Part shown: positions 1-9,000 of the stretch, in pieces
How the letters are laid out: every line of letters starts with the position of its first letter
How positions within the stretch are numbered: the first letter of the stretch is position 1
NCBI GenBank assembly: GCA_964292325.1
Contig: CAXYVG010000029.1
Location: 1-37,337, forward strand
Length of the DNA: 37,337 nt
DNA from: CTSoil-075 sp964292325
Lineage (GTDB): Bacteria > Bacillota > Negativicutes > DSM-13327
Reading direction: 5' to 3'
Made by a program: the position numbers and the translations under genes
Notes under the pieces: model-generated
Databases searched by the model: none
What the model saw: only the letters and a program-made list of their open reading frames with translations
What the model was told of the DNA's origin: nothing

Positions 1-68
1 CAATGAAATGAATATTTCTATCGTTACTGGAAATTAGATGCGAAACCTCTGATGTTATAATCCTATAC

Positions 69-97
69 TTGACAAGTATTATTCATATCTTTATAAT
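69..97 (+). promoter_or_regulatory. Consensus sigma-A/sigma-70 promoter of the first chemoreceptor
   Basis: A perfect -35 box TTGACA (69-74) and a perfect -10 box TATAAT (92-97) are separated by exactly 17 bases. Transcription should start near 104, giving a 5' leader of about 250 nt before the receptor start at 355. Few promoters in the window are this close to consensus, so constitutive strong expression is likely unless the leader regulates it. Confidence 0.75.
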
Positions 98-354
98 ATT
101 TATGTAGACATAATATGTATAATGTAGAAATATAAAATAATTACTTTAGATTTTTACATAAAATTTAAAATAATAGTAACTCGAATATATTATGGTATAA
201 AAATAGCATATCAGTGACGATGAGGTCGCTTCCTTAGATAAAGGTGGTGATCTTATTTTTTTTGTAGCTATTTATGAATGTACATAGTATCAATGAATCG
301 GTTAGGTGGCATTGGTTTCATATAATATTTTTTAAGAAAGAGAGGCGTTTTAGA
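98..354 (+). other. Long 5' leader of the chemoreceptor, function unknown
   Basis: About 250 nt lie between the consensus promoter and the receptor start. The first part is very AT-rich. Around 217-262 there is a less AT-rich patch with small hairpins (CGA/TCG; CCTT/AAGG) followed by a run of eight T at 256-263, which could be a weak attenuator. I see no known riboswitch signature in it. Confidence 0.35.
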
Positions 355-1848
355 ATGTGGGGATGGAGTACAGGTGTGTTAACTAAATTAACAATGCAAG
401 CTGAAGAATATGCAGAGGGAAAATTACATCGATCGTTAGAGGTCAAGTCCTATCCTCAAAAGTGGAAACCTTTAGTAGGGTATATCGGGAAATTAGCGAG
501 CATGTTACGTGATTTTACAAAGGCAACTCAGGTTTCAGCTGGTAGAGTTTCCGCAGCAGTAGCACAGGTGAGTCAGGCAATTCGAGATGCAATTGGCTTT
601 TCAGAAAATATTAGAAGAGAAGCTACTATTACTCAAGATTTATCGGCATCTTTGGTGGCAGCAGCAAATAAAGTGAATCAGGAAATTGAAGAAGTTCAGA
701 TGGCTTCGCAGTGTATTACGGATATTGCTAGTACCATTTATCAAGATAGTAGTGAAAATAAGCGTCGAGCAGAACAAGGTAGCGTATGCATTGCTCAGGT
801 AGCCTCCGCTATGGATGAGATAGGGATATCTTCTCATGAAATTGAAGTGCGTATTCAAAGCCTGATGAAAGTTGCGAGGCAGATTGATGATTTTTTAGTG
901 GTGATTCGCGAAATATCGGTTCAAACGAATCTATTATCGTTAAATGCTAGTATTGAGGCGGCAAGGGCTGGGGAGCATGGTAAAGGCTTCGCTGTAGTAG
1001 CTGGTGAAATTCAGAAATTATCGGATCAGAGTAATCAGGCTGCTCAATCAGCAAATGGCTTATTAACCCAAATTGATCAAGGAATTTTAGCAGCTGCTGA
1101 TGCGGTAGAGAATGGTATGGTAGCAGTTCAGAGTGGGGGAAAGGCAATGGGAGAAGCGGAAGCTATATTACAAGCGATTGTAGCATCTAGTTATCAAGTA
1201 GAAAGTCGTTTGGCGGAGGCCTCGAGTGCGCGGCAAAATCAATTGGATGCTACGCAAGGAGCAGTGCAAGGTCTAAATGATATTCAAGAATTATGTCACC
1301 AAGTATTATCTCATGTAGAGCAAGTAACGGTATCTTTGAGTGAACAGAAAGAGAATTTTATGGAAATGGGGCAGATGGGAGATCTCCTTGTAGGTGAAGC
1401 TGAAAGTATGGTGAACGTCACAGAAAAAATTACATTAGTTGATATGGAACAAAGCTTAAATCCAGATGTGGAAAAATTGATTCTTTGCCAACAACAAGTG
1501 ATACAAGAGATAGCCAAGCAGGTCGGACAAAAAAGATTATCTGCCTTTGAACAAGAAAAATTATTACGTGAATTATTAAAAAAAGAAGATAAGCTGGAAG
1601 CTGCTTGGAGCAATTCAGCGGATGGTCGGTTCGTTGTGTCTTTGCCTCCTGCAGGGATAGCGAATGCTAATTCTCGTCCTTGGTTTAAGGAAGCAATTGC
1701 TGGACATAATTTTGTATCCTCTATCTATGTATCGGCGATATCTTCTCGCCCTTGTATTACCATTGCAGTTCCAATCCGATCAGCAGAAGATCATGTCATT
1801 GGTGTTATTGGAGTCGATCTTAAGCTAGGAGAGGTCAATAACGATTAG
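355..1848 (+). CDS. Soluble methyl-accepting chemotaxis protein with C-terminal Cache-like sensor
   Basis: Cytoplasmic chemoreceptor of 497 residues that should control a CheA/CheW array. The start is placed at the ATG after an AAGAGAGG ribosome site at 339-346; an upstream in-frame ATG at 274 has no such site. There is no membrane segment. The signalling domain occupies roughly residues 60-360 and contains the hairpin tip (TNLLSLNASIEAARAGEHG, with KGFAVVAGE after it). The last ~110 residues resemble half of a dCache/PDC sensor: RPWFKEA, then PCITIAVPI, then a VIGVIGVDL ending. The sensor is therefore behind the signalling hairpin, the reverse of classical receptors. It stands alone, with its own promoter and terminator. 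Ligand unknown. The receptor call is firm; the sensor call is moderate. Confidence 0.9.
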   Translation: MWGWSTGVLTKLTMQAEEYAEGKLHRSLEVKSYPQKWKPLVGYIGKLASMLRDFTKATQVSAGRVSAAVAQVSQAIRDAIGFSENIRREATITQDLSASLVAAANKVNQEIEEVQMASQCITDIASTIYQDSSENKRRAEQGSVCIAQVASAMDEIGISSHEIEVRIQSLMKVARQIDDFLVVIREISVQTNLLSLNASIEAARAGEHGKGFAVVAGEIQKLSDQSNQAAQSANGLLTQIDQGILAAADAVENGMVAVQSGGKAMGEAEAILQAIVASSYQVESRLAEASSARQNQLDATQGAVQGLNDIQELCHQVLSHVEQVTVSLSEQKENFMEMGQMGDLLVGEAESMVNVTEKITLVDMEQSLNPDVEKLILCQQQVIQEIAKQVGQKRLSAFEQEKLLRELLKKEDKLEAAWSNSADGRFVVSLPPAGIANANSRPWFKEAIAGHNFVSSIYVSAISSRPCITIAVPIRSAEDHVIGVIGVDLKLGEVNND

Positions 1849-1851
1849 AAA

Positions 1852-1909
1852 GAATAAAGGTACCCTATAAGTAGAGATGAATTTCGCTACTGATAGGGTA
1901 CCTTTATTC
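1852..1909. terminator. Hairpin terminator after the chemoreceptor
   Basis: A perfect 17-bp inverted repeat (1852-1868 with 1893-1909) extended inwards by AGTAG/CTACT (1870-1874 with 1887-1891). It begins 3 nt after the receptor stop. The arms start and end in A/T-rich runs, so it could work in either direction. Confidence 0.8.
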
Positions 1910-2186
1910 ATAGTGAAGTAGTAGTTTAGTGTGAAAATAAATATTGTACGACTAAGGCAAATACCAATAGTAAACCAAATAAGGTATTGGTTTGCGTCGG
2001 GGTTTTGTTGTAGTAAAAGAAAATTTACAGAAACATAACATATCGATAACATGGGAGTATCTATAATCGATTAACATTAAAATTATGAAGGCTTAATTTG
2101 TAGCAATTTGTATTATTATCCTCGAATAGAGTTTGGAGCGAACGATATATAAGGGATTTTTGTGCTTATATGGAGGGAATGGTATC
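1910..2186. other. Gene-free spacer upstream of the EAL gene
   Basis: AT-rich spacer. Apart from the ribosome site for the EAL gene (GGAGGG near 2171-2176) I recognise no gene, RNA or clear promoter here. A minus-strand open frame crossing it has no recognisable protein and a composition like non-coding DNA. Confidence 0.4.
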
Positions 2187-4013
2187 ATGTTTAGTTGGAA
2201 CATAATTGATAATGTTGTAGAAGAAATTGTTGATGACAATTATATAAAGGATGAACATGAAATTGATAAGGAATTGCAGGCTATTTTGACCAATAAAAGT
2301 ATTACTGCAGTTTTCCAACCAATTGTATCGCTGTTAGATGGCGATATTTTTGGCTATGAGGCTTTAAGTCGAGGGATACCGGGATCAAAACTCGCAAAAC
2401 CGGATGCTCTATTTGCAGCAGCAGAAAAATATGATAAAGTTTGGGAATTGGAATTTCTTTGCCGAAGTAAAGCGTTTGCTAAAGCTCATGAGTTACCAAC
2501 AGATAAGATGTTATTTATCAATGTGGATCCTAAAATTATTAAAGATACTCGTTTTCAAAAAGGCGTTACTTTGGAAATGTTAACACAATACAATATTGAT
2601 GCCAGCAATATTATTTTTGAAATTACCGAAAAAAGCTCGATTGAGGATTATAAAAATTTTCGTAGGGTTTTAGATAATTACACGAGTCAGGGGTATAAAA
2701 TTGCGATTGATGATGCAGGAGCAGGGTATTCTGGTCTAAAATCAGTAGCTGAGATCAGACCTCAATTTATCAAAATCGATATGGATTTAGTGCGAGATAT
2801 AGACAAGGATCTTTTAAAGCAAGCACTGCTCAAGGCGTTCTATGAATTTTCGGTTTCCACTAATATGAAAATCATTGCGGAAGGTATTGAGACAATCGAT
2901 GAACTAGAGACATTGATTCATATTGGCATACCGTATGGTCAGGGGTATTTATTACAAAGACCTGCTGTTGAGTTTTTAGAGATAGATCCAAACGTTAAAA
3001 ACCATATTATCATGAGCAATCTGCAAAAAAAACAAGAAACTTTTTATACTCCGCTAACTATGCCAATTGGAGACATTTGTAGACAAGATCAAGGCTTCTC
3101 GTCAAATTTGTCTTGCAGCCAGATATTAGATTATTTCAATGAAAATCCTAATATTATGGGACTTCCTATTTTGCAAGGTGATTATCCAATAGGAATGGTT
3201 ATGAAAAATAAGTTAGTTACCTATTTTTCTACTCAATATGGAGCCGCTGTTTATAAGAGCCGCCCCATTCGTCTTATTATGGATCAACATTTTCTGGTTG
3301 TGGATTATGAGACACCATTAGAGCAAGTTTCTTATCTGGCGATAACGAGAACGGAAGATAAAGTATATGATTATATTGTTATAACCAAGCAGGAAAAATA
3401 TTATGGAATTATCACAGTAAGATGTTTGCTGGAGAAAACCACTCATTTGGAGATTAATCGAGCGAAACATAGTAATCCTTTAAGTGGTTTACCAAGCAAG
3501 ATTATCATTGAGGAAAAATTGAAACAAGTCATGAAAGAGCAAGATCCTCATGTAGTGTTATATTTTGATTTAGATCATTTTAAAGTATATAATAACGCCT
3601 ATGGATTTGATAATGGAGATAAGATTCTATATATGATTGCACAAGCCATTCAATATGAATTTAAAAAGAATAATATAAGCAATCCATTTATTGGGCATAT
3701 CGGCGGTGATCATTTTATTGCGATCGTCAAAGATATAAACGATGCAGAGATTATACGGATATGTGAGGCTATCATCCGTTATTTTGATGGGAGAATTGGA
3801 GATTTTTATACTGAAGAGGATAAAAAAGCGGGATATGTTATGATTAAAAATAGACAGGATGTGGAGGAACGAGTTCCCCTTTTGTCAATTTGCATTGCGG
3901 TAGTAAAAAGTATCGGAAGTCGTTTTAAATATCCAACGGATTTAGCGGAGGCCGCAAGTGCGATAAAGAAACAATATAAGTTGCCTTGCCAGAGTCGTTA
4001 TTGCATTGAGTGA
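2187..4013 (+). CDS. EAL-CBS-GGDEF c-di-GMP phosphodiesterase
   Basis: Bifunctional-looking c-di-GMP protein of 608 residues. The start is the ATG at 2187, preceded by GGAGGG; an upstream TTG (2133) lacks a site. Residues ~35-275 are an EAL domain with the known catalytic positions kept: EAL at 58-60, N112 (LFINVDP), E145 (FEITE), D175-D176 (DDAGAGYS, replacing DDFGTG), K196 (IKID) and AEGIET near 231-236. Residues ~285-420 form a CBS pair, a likely nucleotide-sensing module. Residues ~430-600 are a GGDEF domain whose signature is GGDHF (506-510), with no RxxD inhibitory site just upstream. I infer an active phosphodiesterase with a probably inactive, possibly GTP-sensing cyclase domain. The CBS-GGDEF half is paralogous to the next gene. 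No membrane segments. Confidence 0.92.
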   Translation: MFSWNIIDNVVEEIVDDNYIKDEHEIDKELQAILTNKSITAVFQPIVSLLDGDIFGYEALSRGIPGSKLAKPDALFAAAEKYDKVWELEFLCRSKAFAKAHELPTDKMLFINVDPKIIKDTRFQKGVTLEMLTQYNIDASNIIFEITEKSSIEDYKNFRRVLDNYTSQGYKIAIDDAGAGYSGLKSVAEIRPQFIKIDMDLVRDIDKDLLKQALLKAFYEFSVSTNMKIIAEGIETIDELETLIHIGIPYGQGYLLQRPAVEFLEIDPNVKNHIIMSNLQKKQETFYTPLTMPIGDICRQDQGFSSNLSCSQILDYFNENPNIMGLPILQGDYPIGMVMKNKLVTYFSTQYGAAVYKSRPIRLIMDQHFLVVDYETPLEQVSYLAITRTEDKVYDYIVITKQEKYYGIITVRCLLEKTTHLEINRAKHSNPLSGLPSKIIIEEKLKQVMKEQDPHVVLYFDLDHFKVYNNAYGFDNGDKILYMIAQAIQYEFKKNNISNPFIGHIGGDHFIAIVKDINDAEIIRICEAIIRYFDGRIGDFYTEEDKKAGYVMIKNRQDVEERVPLLSICIAVVKSIGSRFKYPTDLAEAASAIKKQYKLPCQSRYCIE

Positions 4014-4032
4014 TTAACCGAAGATTACATTG

Positions 4033-4107
4033 TATATATAAAGCACTAAGAAAATGGCAGATACATTGTTAGTCTGATGTGAAGAAAATGTAGTGATATT
4101 TATATAA
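4033..4107 (+). ncRNA. Three-copy leader RNA element, copy A
   Basis: Closing stem: TATATAAA and CACTA (to 4048) pair with TAGTG (4091-4095) and TTTATATA, with an AT bulge on the 3' side. Inside lie TAAGAAAATG (4047-4056), eight bases, then ATTGTTAG (4065-4072), exactly as in the copies at 9001 and 12710. The apical region is short here (18 nt). The element ends 31 nt before the next start codon and just before its GAGGAAAGAGG ribosome site, so regulation of translation is plausible. Identity unknown. Confidence 0.6.
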
Positions 4108-4138
4108 ATACAATCTAAGAGGAAAGAGGAATCATAAC

Positions 4139-5188
4139 ATGATGAGAAAGGAAATAATGATGAAAAATTTTGACTCAATAGAACCATATCATCCCAATAT
4201 GGAATATCATACGCTATCCCAAAGCGTGAGTATTAAAATTGGCGATATTGTACAGTACGCTCCATCTGTTACTCCTGATAGCATTATCGGTGATATTGGA
4301 GAGCTGTTAGAAGGGCGTCATCAAGGCATAGTGATTGTTGATGCCAATCTACCTGTAGGTTTATTGATGAAAAATAAATTATATTATCAGTTAGGGACAC
4401 CCTATGGGGTTTCATTGTATTTACGTAAGTCAGCGGCGAAGCTGATGGATAAACATCCTCTGATTGTTGATGCAAAATTACCTCTTGAAACAGTATCGCA
4501 GATGGCAATGGATCGTATGGAAAATTGTCAATATGATTTAATCATTGTGGTCAAAAATCAGGAATATATAGGTGTTGTTTCCGTTACCCATTTGTTACAA
4601 CAATTAACGAATTTGCAAATCCGTTTTGCTTCCAACTCCAATCCACTAACGGGTCTTCCTGGCAATTTAATTATTGAGGAACGGCTAAAACAAGCAGTGG
4701 CGAATGGACAACCTTTTGCGGTATTGTATTGTGATCTTGATAATTTTAAAGCATTTAATGATAAATATGGTTTTGAACAGGGTGATCGTATTCTTCAATT
4801 TACAGCATCATTATTACGCAGTGCACTGACTGATGTCGGTCAAGATGTGTCAAACTCGTTGCTCGGGCATATTGGTGGTGATGATTTTATTATCGTAACG
4901 GACCGTGATAAAGCTGAAATATTGTGTAATTTGATTACAGATGGATTTGATCGAGAGATCGAAAAATATTATCACCCCCAAGATGTAGAGCAAAAGTGTA
5001 TTATGATAGAAAATCGTAGAGGTAACATTGAACAGTTTCCGCTAATGAGTATTTCAGTAGGAGTGGTTCATAATCGCTATCAAACATTTTCTAGCTACCT
5101 TCAGATTGGAGAGATAGCGGCAAAGTTGAAAAAGAAAGCGAAGGAAATAGCAGGATCATCTTGGGTAATTGATGGGAGAAAATCATAA
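4139..5188 (+). CDS. CBS-GGDEF protein, EAL-less paralogue of the upstream gene
   Basis: Cytoplasmic protein of 349 residues. The start follows GAGGAAAGAGG. Residues ~30-155 are a CBS pair and ~165-340 a GGDEF-family domain with DLDNF (199-203) and the signature GGDDF (246-250). It aligns along nearly its whole length with the C-terminal half of the preceding EAL-CBS-GGDEF protein (shared landmarks include MKNKL, NPL-GLP, IIEE-LKQ, FDL/CDLD, GHIGGD), so one arose by duplication with gain or loss of the EAL domain. The fourth signature residue is D rather than E, so diguanylate cyclase activity is uncertain. The intergenic RNA element (4033-4107) lies in front of it, so it may be regulated separately from the upstream gene. 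Confidence 0.88.
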   Translation: MMRKEIMMKNFDSIEPYHPNMEYHTLSQSVSIKIGDIVQYAPSVTPDSIIGDIGELLEGRHQGIVIVDANLPVGLLMKNKLYYQLGTPYGVSLYLRKSAAKLMDKHPLIVDAKLPLETVSQMAMDRMENCQYDLIIVVKNQEYIGVVSVTHLLQQLTNLQIRFASNSNPLTGLPGNLIIEERLKQAVANGQPFAVLYCDLDNFKAFNDKYGFEQGDRILQFTASLLRSALTDVGQDVSNSLLGHIGGDDFIIVTDRDKAEILCNLITDGFDREIEKYYHPQDVEQKCIMIENRRGNIEQFPLMSISVGVVHNRYQTFSSYLQIGEIAAKLKKKAKEIAGSSWVIDGRKS

Positions 5189-5230
5189 AATAATTGTAAT
5201 TTTAATAGTGATATAGATATAAGATATATG

Positions 5231-5288
5231 GGATATAAGGTATCGCTTGGTTACTAGGTAATGCAGCGAAGGCTTATATCCTATTTTT
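5231..5288 (+). terminator. Hairpin terminator after the CBS-GGDEF gene
   Basis: GGATATAAG (5231-5239) pairs with CTTATATCC (5273-5281). An inner CGCT/AGCG helix adds to it and TATTTTTG follows directly. It lies 43 nt after the stop codon. Confidence 0.7.
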
Positions 5289-5413
5289 GATGATTCATAT
5301 TATGTAGATATTACTTATAAAAAAAGATAAAAACGTCACATTAAGATGGATTTTGCGTTATACTTAGGTGAGAAAGTATTTTATGTTACAGATAGTGTCG
5401 GAGGAATAATTTG

Positions 5414-8400
5414 ATGAGTAAAATAATGAAAACGATGGATGGCAATGAAGCGGCAGCATATATTTCGTATGCTTATACAGAAGTTGCAACCATCTATCCA
5501 ATTACGCCGTCTTCTCCTATGGCGGAGCATGTAGATCTATGGTCGGCGAAAGGTAAGAAAAATTTATTTGGTCAAACAGTAAAATTGGTTGAAATGCAGT
5601 CAGAAGCAGGAGCTGTTGGTGCTATGCATGGTTCCTTAGAAGCAGGAACATTGACTACGTCTTACACTGCATCACAGGGATTACTGTTGATGGTACCAAC
5701 AATGTATAGATTATCAGGACAATTAAAGCCAGCGGTGCTTCATGTTAGTTCGCGTACAGTAGGAACCCATGCTTTTTCAATCTTTGGTGATCACTCTGAT
5801 GTTATGGCTTGTCGGCAAACTGGTTTTGCTATGCTATCTACGGGAAGTGTGCAAGAGGTTATGGATCTTGCGGGTGTTGCGCATCTGGGCGCGATCGAAG
5901 GTAGAGTCCCATTCCTGCATTTCTTTGATGGATTTAGAACATCTCATGAAATGCAAAAAATAGAATGTATCGATTATAAAGACCTGAAGAAGTTATTAAA
6001 TAAAGAAGCATTGGAAGAATTCCGTAAAAATTCTTTAAATCCGGAAAGACCAGTCATGCGAAGTGGGGTAGAGAATCCAGATGTTTTCTTTCAAGCAAGA
6101 GAAGCTTGTAACCCTTATTATGAAAATTTACCTAGCATTGTAGAACGCTACATGAATGAAATCAATAAATTAACGGGTAGAAATTATAAATTATTTAATT
6201 ACTATGGGGCCAAAGATGCACAATATGTGATTGTTGCAATGGGATCTGTCAGTGGCGTTATTCAAGAAACGGTTGATGCTTTAAATCAGCAGGGGCAAAA
6301 GACAGGATACCTGCAAGTCCATTTATATCGACCTTTTTCCTTAGAGCATTTTTTAAAAGAGTTGCCAAGTACCGTAAAGAAAGTGACGGTACTGGATCGA
6401 ACAAAGGAACCAGGTGCGCTAGGTGAACCATTATACTTAGATGTTTGTGCGGCATTAATTGATCAAGTCATAAGGCCGCAGATATTTGCCGGTCGTTATG
6501 GACTCTCTTCGAAAGACGTTACTCCAGCGCAGATGATAGCCGTTTATAATAACATGATAAAAAATGAGAACAAAAATCATTTTACCGTTGGTATTCATGA
6601 TGATCTTACGCATTTATCATTAACGCTTGGCGAGGAAGTAGATCTTGCCGCGGAGGGAACCATTAGCTGTAAATTTTGGGGACTTGGTTCAGATGGTACG
6701 GTTGGCGCCAACAAAAATTCGATTAAAATCATTGGGGATCATACCGATCTTTATGTCCAGGCCTATTTTGAGTATGATGCCAAGAAATCGGGTGGTATGA
6801 CAAAATCACACTTGCGTTTTGGTAAAACACCGATTCGTTCTAGTTATTATGTAAAAGCAGCAAACTTTATAGCTTGTCATAATCCTTCTTATATTACTAA
6901 ATATGATATGATCAGTGAGATTAAAGAAAATGGGATTTTCTTATTAAATTGTGGCTGGACAGGTGAAGAATTAGAAAAAAATCTGCCAGCAAGTGTAAAG
7001 AGAGCATTAGCAAGAAAGAATATCCAATTTTACGTGATTGATGCAACCCAAATTGCAAAACAAATTGGGCTGGGTAGTCGTACCAATACTATTTTACAGG
7101 CAAGTTTCTTTCAGTTAACAAATGTGATTCCGGTGTCGCAGGCGGTTGAATATATGAAAACCGTCATTCTCCAGTCTTATGGGAAAAAAGGCGAGAAAAT
7201 TATTACCATGAATTATGCTGCTGTAGATCAAGGTATCGATGGTGCGAAAAAAGTGGAAATTCCTTCATCTTGGAGAGATGCTATTGATACCTTGATAGAT
7301 ACCAATGAAAACGTACCTGATTTTATTAAAAAAATCATGATTCCCATCAATGCGCAAAAAGGAGATGATATTCCTGTCAGCTCATTTGCTGCCATAGCAG
7401 ATGGTACATTCCCGCTGGGAACCGCAGCATATGACAAACGGGGAATTGCCGTTGACGTTCCGGAGTGGAATGTAGAGCACTGCATTCAATGTAACCAATG
7501 CTCTTATGTGTGCCCTCATGCTGCGATCAGACCGTTCTTGCTTACGGAGGAAGAAACGATAGCAGCGCCAGAGTCATATCAGACAAAGAAAGCAAATGGT
7601 GGACCTAGTTTTGATGCTTATCACTACAGGATGCAGGTAGATGTACTCGATTGCTATGGTTGTGGAAGCTGCGTGCAAGTTTGTCCGGCAAAAGAAAAAG
7701 CACTTGTTATGAAGCCTCTGGCAACTCAAAAAAATGAAGTGGAAAACTGGAATTATTCATTACAACTTTCGTATAAAGAAAACCCTATTGATAAGTTTAG
7801 TGTCAAAGGCAGTCAATTTGAAAAGCCACTTCTTGAGTTTTCAGGTGCTTGCGCTGGTTGCGGGGAAACTCCATATATGAAGCTGATGACGCAGCTCTAT
7901 GGAGATCGAATGTATGTCGCAAATGCAACGGGTTGTACACAAGCCTGGGGGGCCGCTGTGCCGTGCTTCCCATATACCGTCAATCATGACGGGCATGGTC
8001 CTGCATGGTCAAATTCTTTATTTGAAAATAATGCAGAGTTTAGTTTGGGCATGTGTTTAGCGGTTAGGCAACAACGGCAACGACTGGCTATGAAGTTAGA
8101 AAAGTTGCTAACGCTTACGACGAATGAGACACTGATTGTGGCAATACGCAAATGGCTAGAATATATGGATGAAGCGAGTATGAGTAAAGCCATCAGTAAC
8201 TCTTTAGTGCAGTTGCTAGCATCCATGACTCTTACAGGCGAAGAATTATCGCTAAAAGAATATATAGTAAATAATAAGGAACATCTTGTAAAAAAATCGA
8301 TGTGGATGTATGGTGGCGACGGCTGGGCTTATGATATTGGCTATGGAGGTTTGGATCATGTACTCGCATCTGGAGAAGATGTTAATATTTTAGTTGTGGA

Positions 8401-8941
8401 TACAGAAGTGTATTCAAATACAGGGGGGCAAGCTTCCAAGGCTACCCCTATGGGAGCGGTTGCACAATTTGCTGTTTCTGGTCACAAATTTCACAAAAAG
8501 GATCTTGGTATGCTGGCAATGACATATGGTTGTGTATATGTAGCTCAGGTTGCTATGGGTGCCAATCAGGCACAATTAATTAAGGCATTGCAAGAAGCAG
8601 AACAGTTCAAAGGTCCGTCACTAGTGATCGCCTATGCGCCATGTATTAGCCATGGACTGGCGAAAGGCATGGGTTGTACGCAGCTGGAAGAAAAAGATGC
8701 AGTAAAAGCAGGTTATTGGCACTTGTACCGATATAACCCTGCTCTTAAGGATGAGGGGAAAAATCCGTTTATACTAGATTCAAAAGAGCCAATAGGCAGT
8801 TTCAGAGATTTCTTAATGGGCGAAGTACGATATTCATCACTACTGAGAAGTTTTCCAGAAAAGGCAGAAGAATTATTTGCCGCAGCAGAAAAAGCAGCTA
8901 CAGAAAAATATAAAATTTATCAAGAGTTGGCAGCGAAGTAA
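5414..8941 (+). CDS. nifJ: Pyruvate:ferredoxin (flavodoxin) oxidoreductase
   Basis: Single-chain PFOR of 1175 residues, the usual length for the homodimeric enzyme. It cleaves pyruvate with CoA to acetyl-CoA and CO2 and passes electrons to ferredoxin or flavodoxin in the cytoplasm of anaerobes. The N-terminus carries the pyrimidine-binding TPP domain (YPITPSSPMAEH) and is followed by the domain II and III regions. A ferredoxin-like insert with two 4Fe-4S motifs follows near residues 689-760 (CIQCNQCSYVCPHA and CYGCGSCVQVCPA). The C-terminal TPP/Mg2+ site shows GGDGWAYDIGYGG near 968, then VDTEVYSNTGGQASKATP. The start is ATG at 5414, 9 nt after GGAGG (5400-5404); a TTG just before it is the alternative. 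A weak promoter with TATACT at 5359-5364 may serve it. No clear terminator follows. Confidence 0.98.
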   Translation: MSKIMKTMDGNEAAAYISYAYTEVATIYPITPSSPMAEHVDLWSAKGKKNLFGQTVKLVEMQSEAGAVGAMHGSLEAGTLTTSYTASQGLLLMVPTMYRLSGQLKPAVLHVSSRTVGTHAFSIFGDHSDVMACRQTGFAMLSTGSVQEVMDLAGVAHLGAIEGRVPFLHFFDGFRTSHEMQKIECIDYKDLKKLLNKEALEEFRKNSLNPERPVMRSGVENPDVFFQAREACNPYYENLPSIVERYMNEINKLTGRNYKLFNYYGAKDAQYVIVAMGSVSGVIQETVDALNQQGQKTGYLQVHLYRPFSLEHFLKELPSTVKKVTVLDRTKEPGALGEPLYLDVCAALIDQVIRPQIFAGRYGLSSKDVTPAQMIAVYNNMIKNENKNHFTVGIHDDLTHLSLTLGEEVDLAAEGTISCKFWGLGSDGTVGANKNSIKIIGDHTDLYVQAYFEYDAKKSGGMTKSHLRFGKTPIRSSYYVKAANFIACHNPSYITKYDMISEIKENGIFLLNCGWTGEELEKNLPASVKRALARKNIQFYVIDATQIAKQIGLGSRTNTILQASFFQLTNVIPVSQAVEYMKTVILQSYGKKGEKIITMNYAAVDQGIDGAKKVEIPSSWRDAIDTLIDTNENVPDFIKKIMIPINAQKGDDIPVSSFAAIADGTFPLGTAAYDKRGIAVDVPEWNVEHCIQCNQCSYVCPHAAIRPFLLTEEETIAAPESYQTKKANGGPSFDAYHYRMQVDVLDCYGCGSCVQVCPAKEKALVMKPLATQKNEVENWNYSLQLSYKENPIDKFSVKGSQFEKPLLEFSGACAGCGETPYMKLMTQLYGDRMYVANATGCTQAWGAAVPCFPYTVNHDGHGPAWSNSLFENNAEFSLGMCLAVRQQRQRLAMKLEKLLTLTTNETLIVAIRKWLEYMDEASMSKAISNSLVQLLASMTLTGEELSLKEYIVNNKEHLVKKSMWMYGGDGWAYDIGYGGLDHVLASGEDVNILVVDTEVYSNTGGQASKATPMGAVAQFAVSGHKFHKKDLGMLAMTYGCVYVAQVAMGANQAQLIKALQEAEQFKGPSLVIAYAPCISHGLAKGMGCTQLEEKDAVKAGYWHLYRYNPALKDEGKNPFILDSKEPIGSFRDFLMGEVRYSSLLRSFPEKAEELFAAAEKAATEKYKIYQELAAK

Positions 8942-9000
8942 ATAATAATGAAATAAGGTAATATTTGATCAGAATGCAGTCAATTCGGGATTTTATTTTA

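Noticed and set aside
1825..2052. Minus-strand 75-codon hydrophobic frame in the spacer after the first chemoreceptor
   Set aside because: It runs through a strong terminator hairpin and has no convincing ribosome site; the hydrophobicity follows from AT-rich sequence.
4033..4107. c-di-GMP riboswitch in front of a GGDEF-domain gene
   Set aside because: The location is tempting, but the conserved bases do not fit the class I or class II c-di-GMP aptamers, and the same element precedes an exporter and a YibE/F gene.
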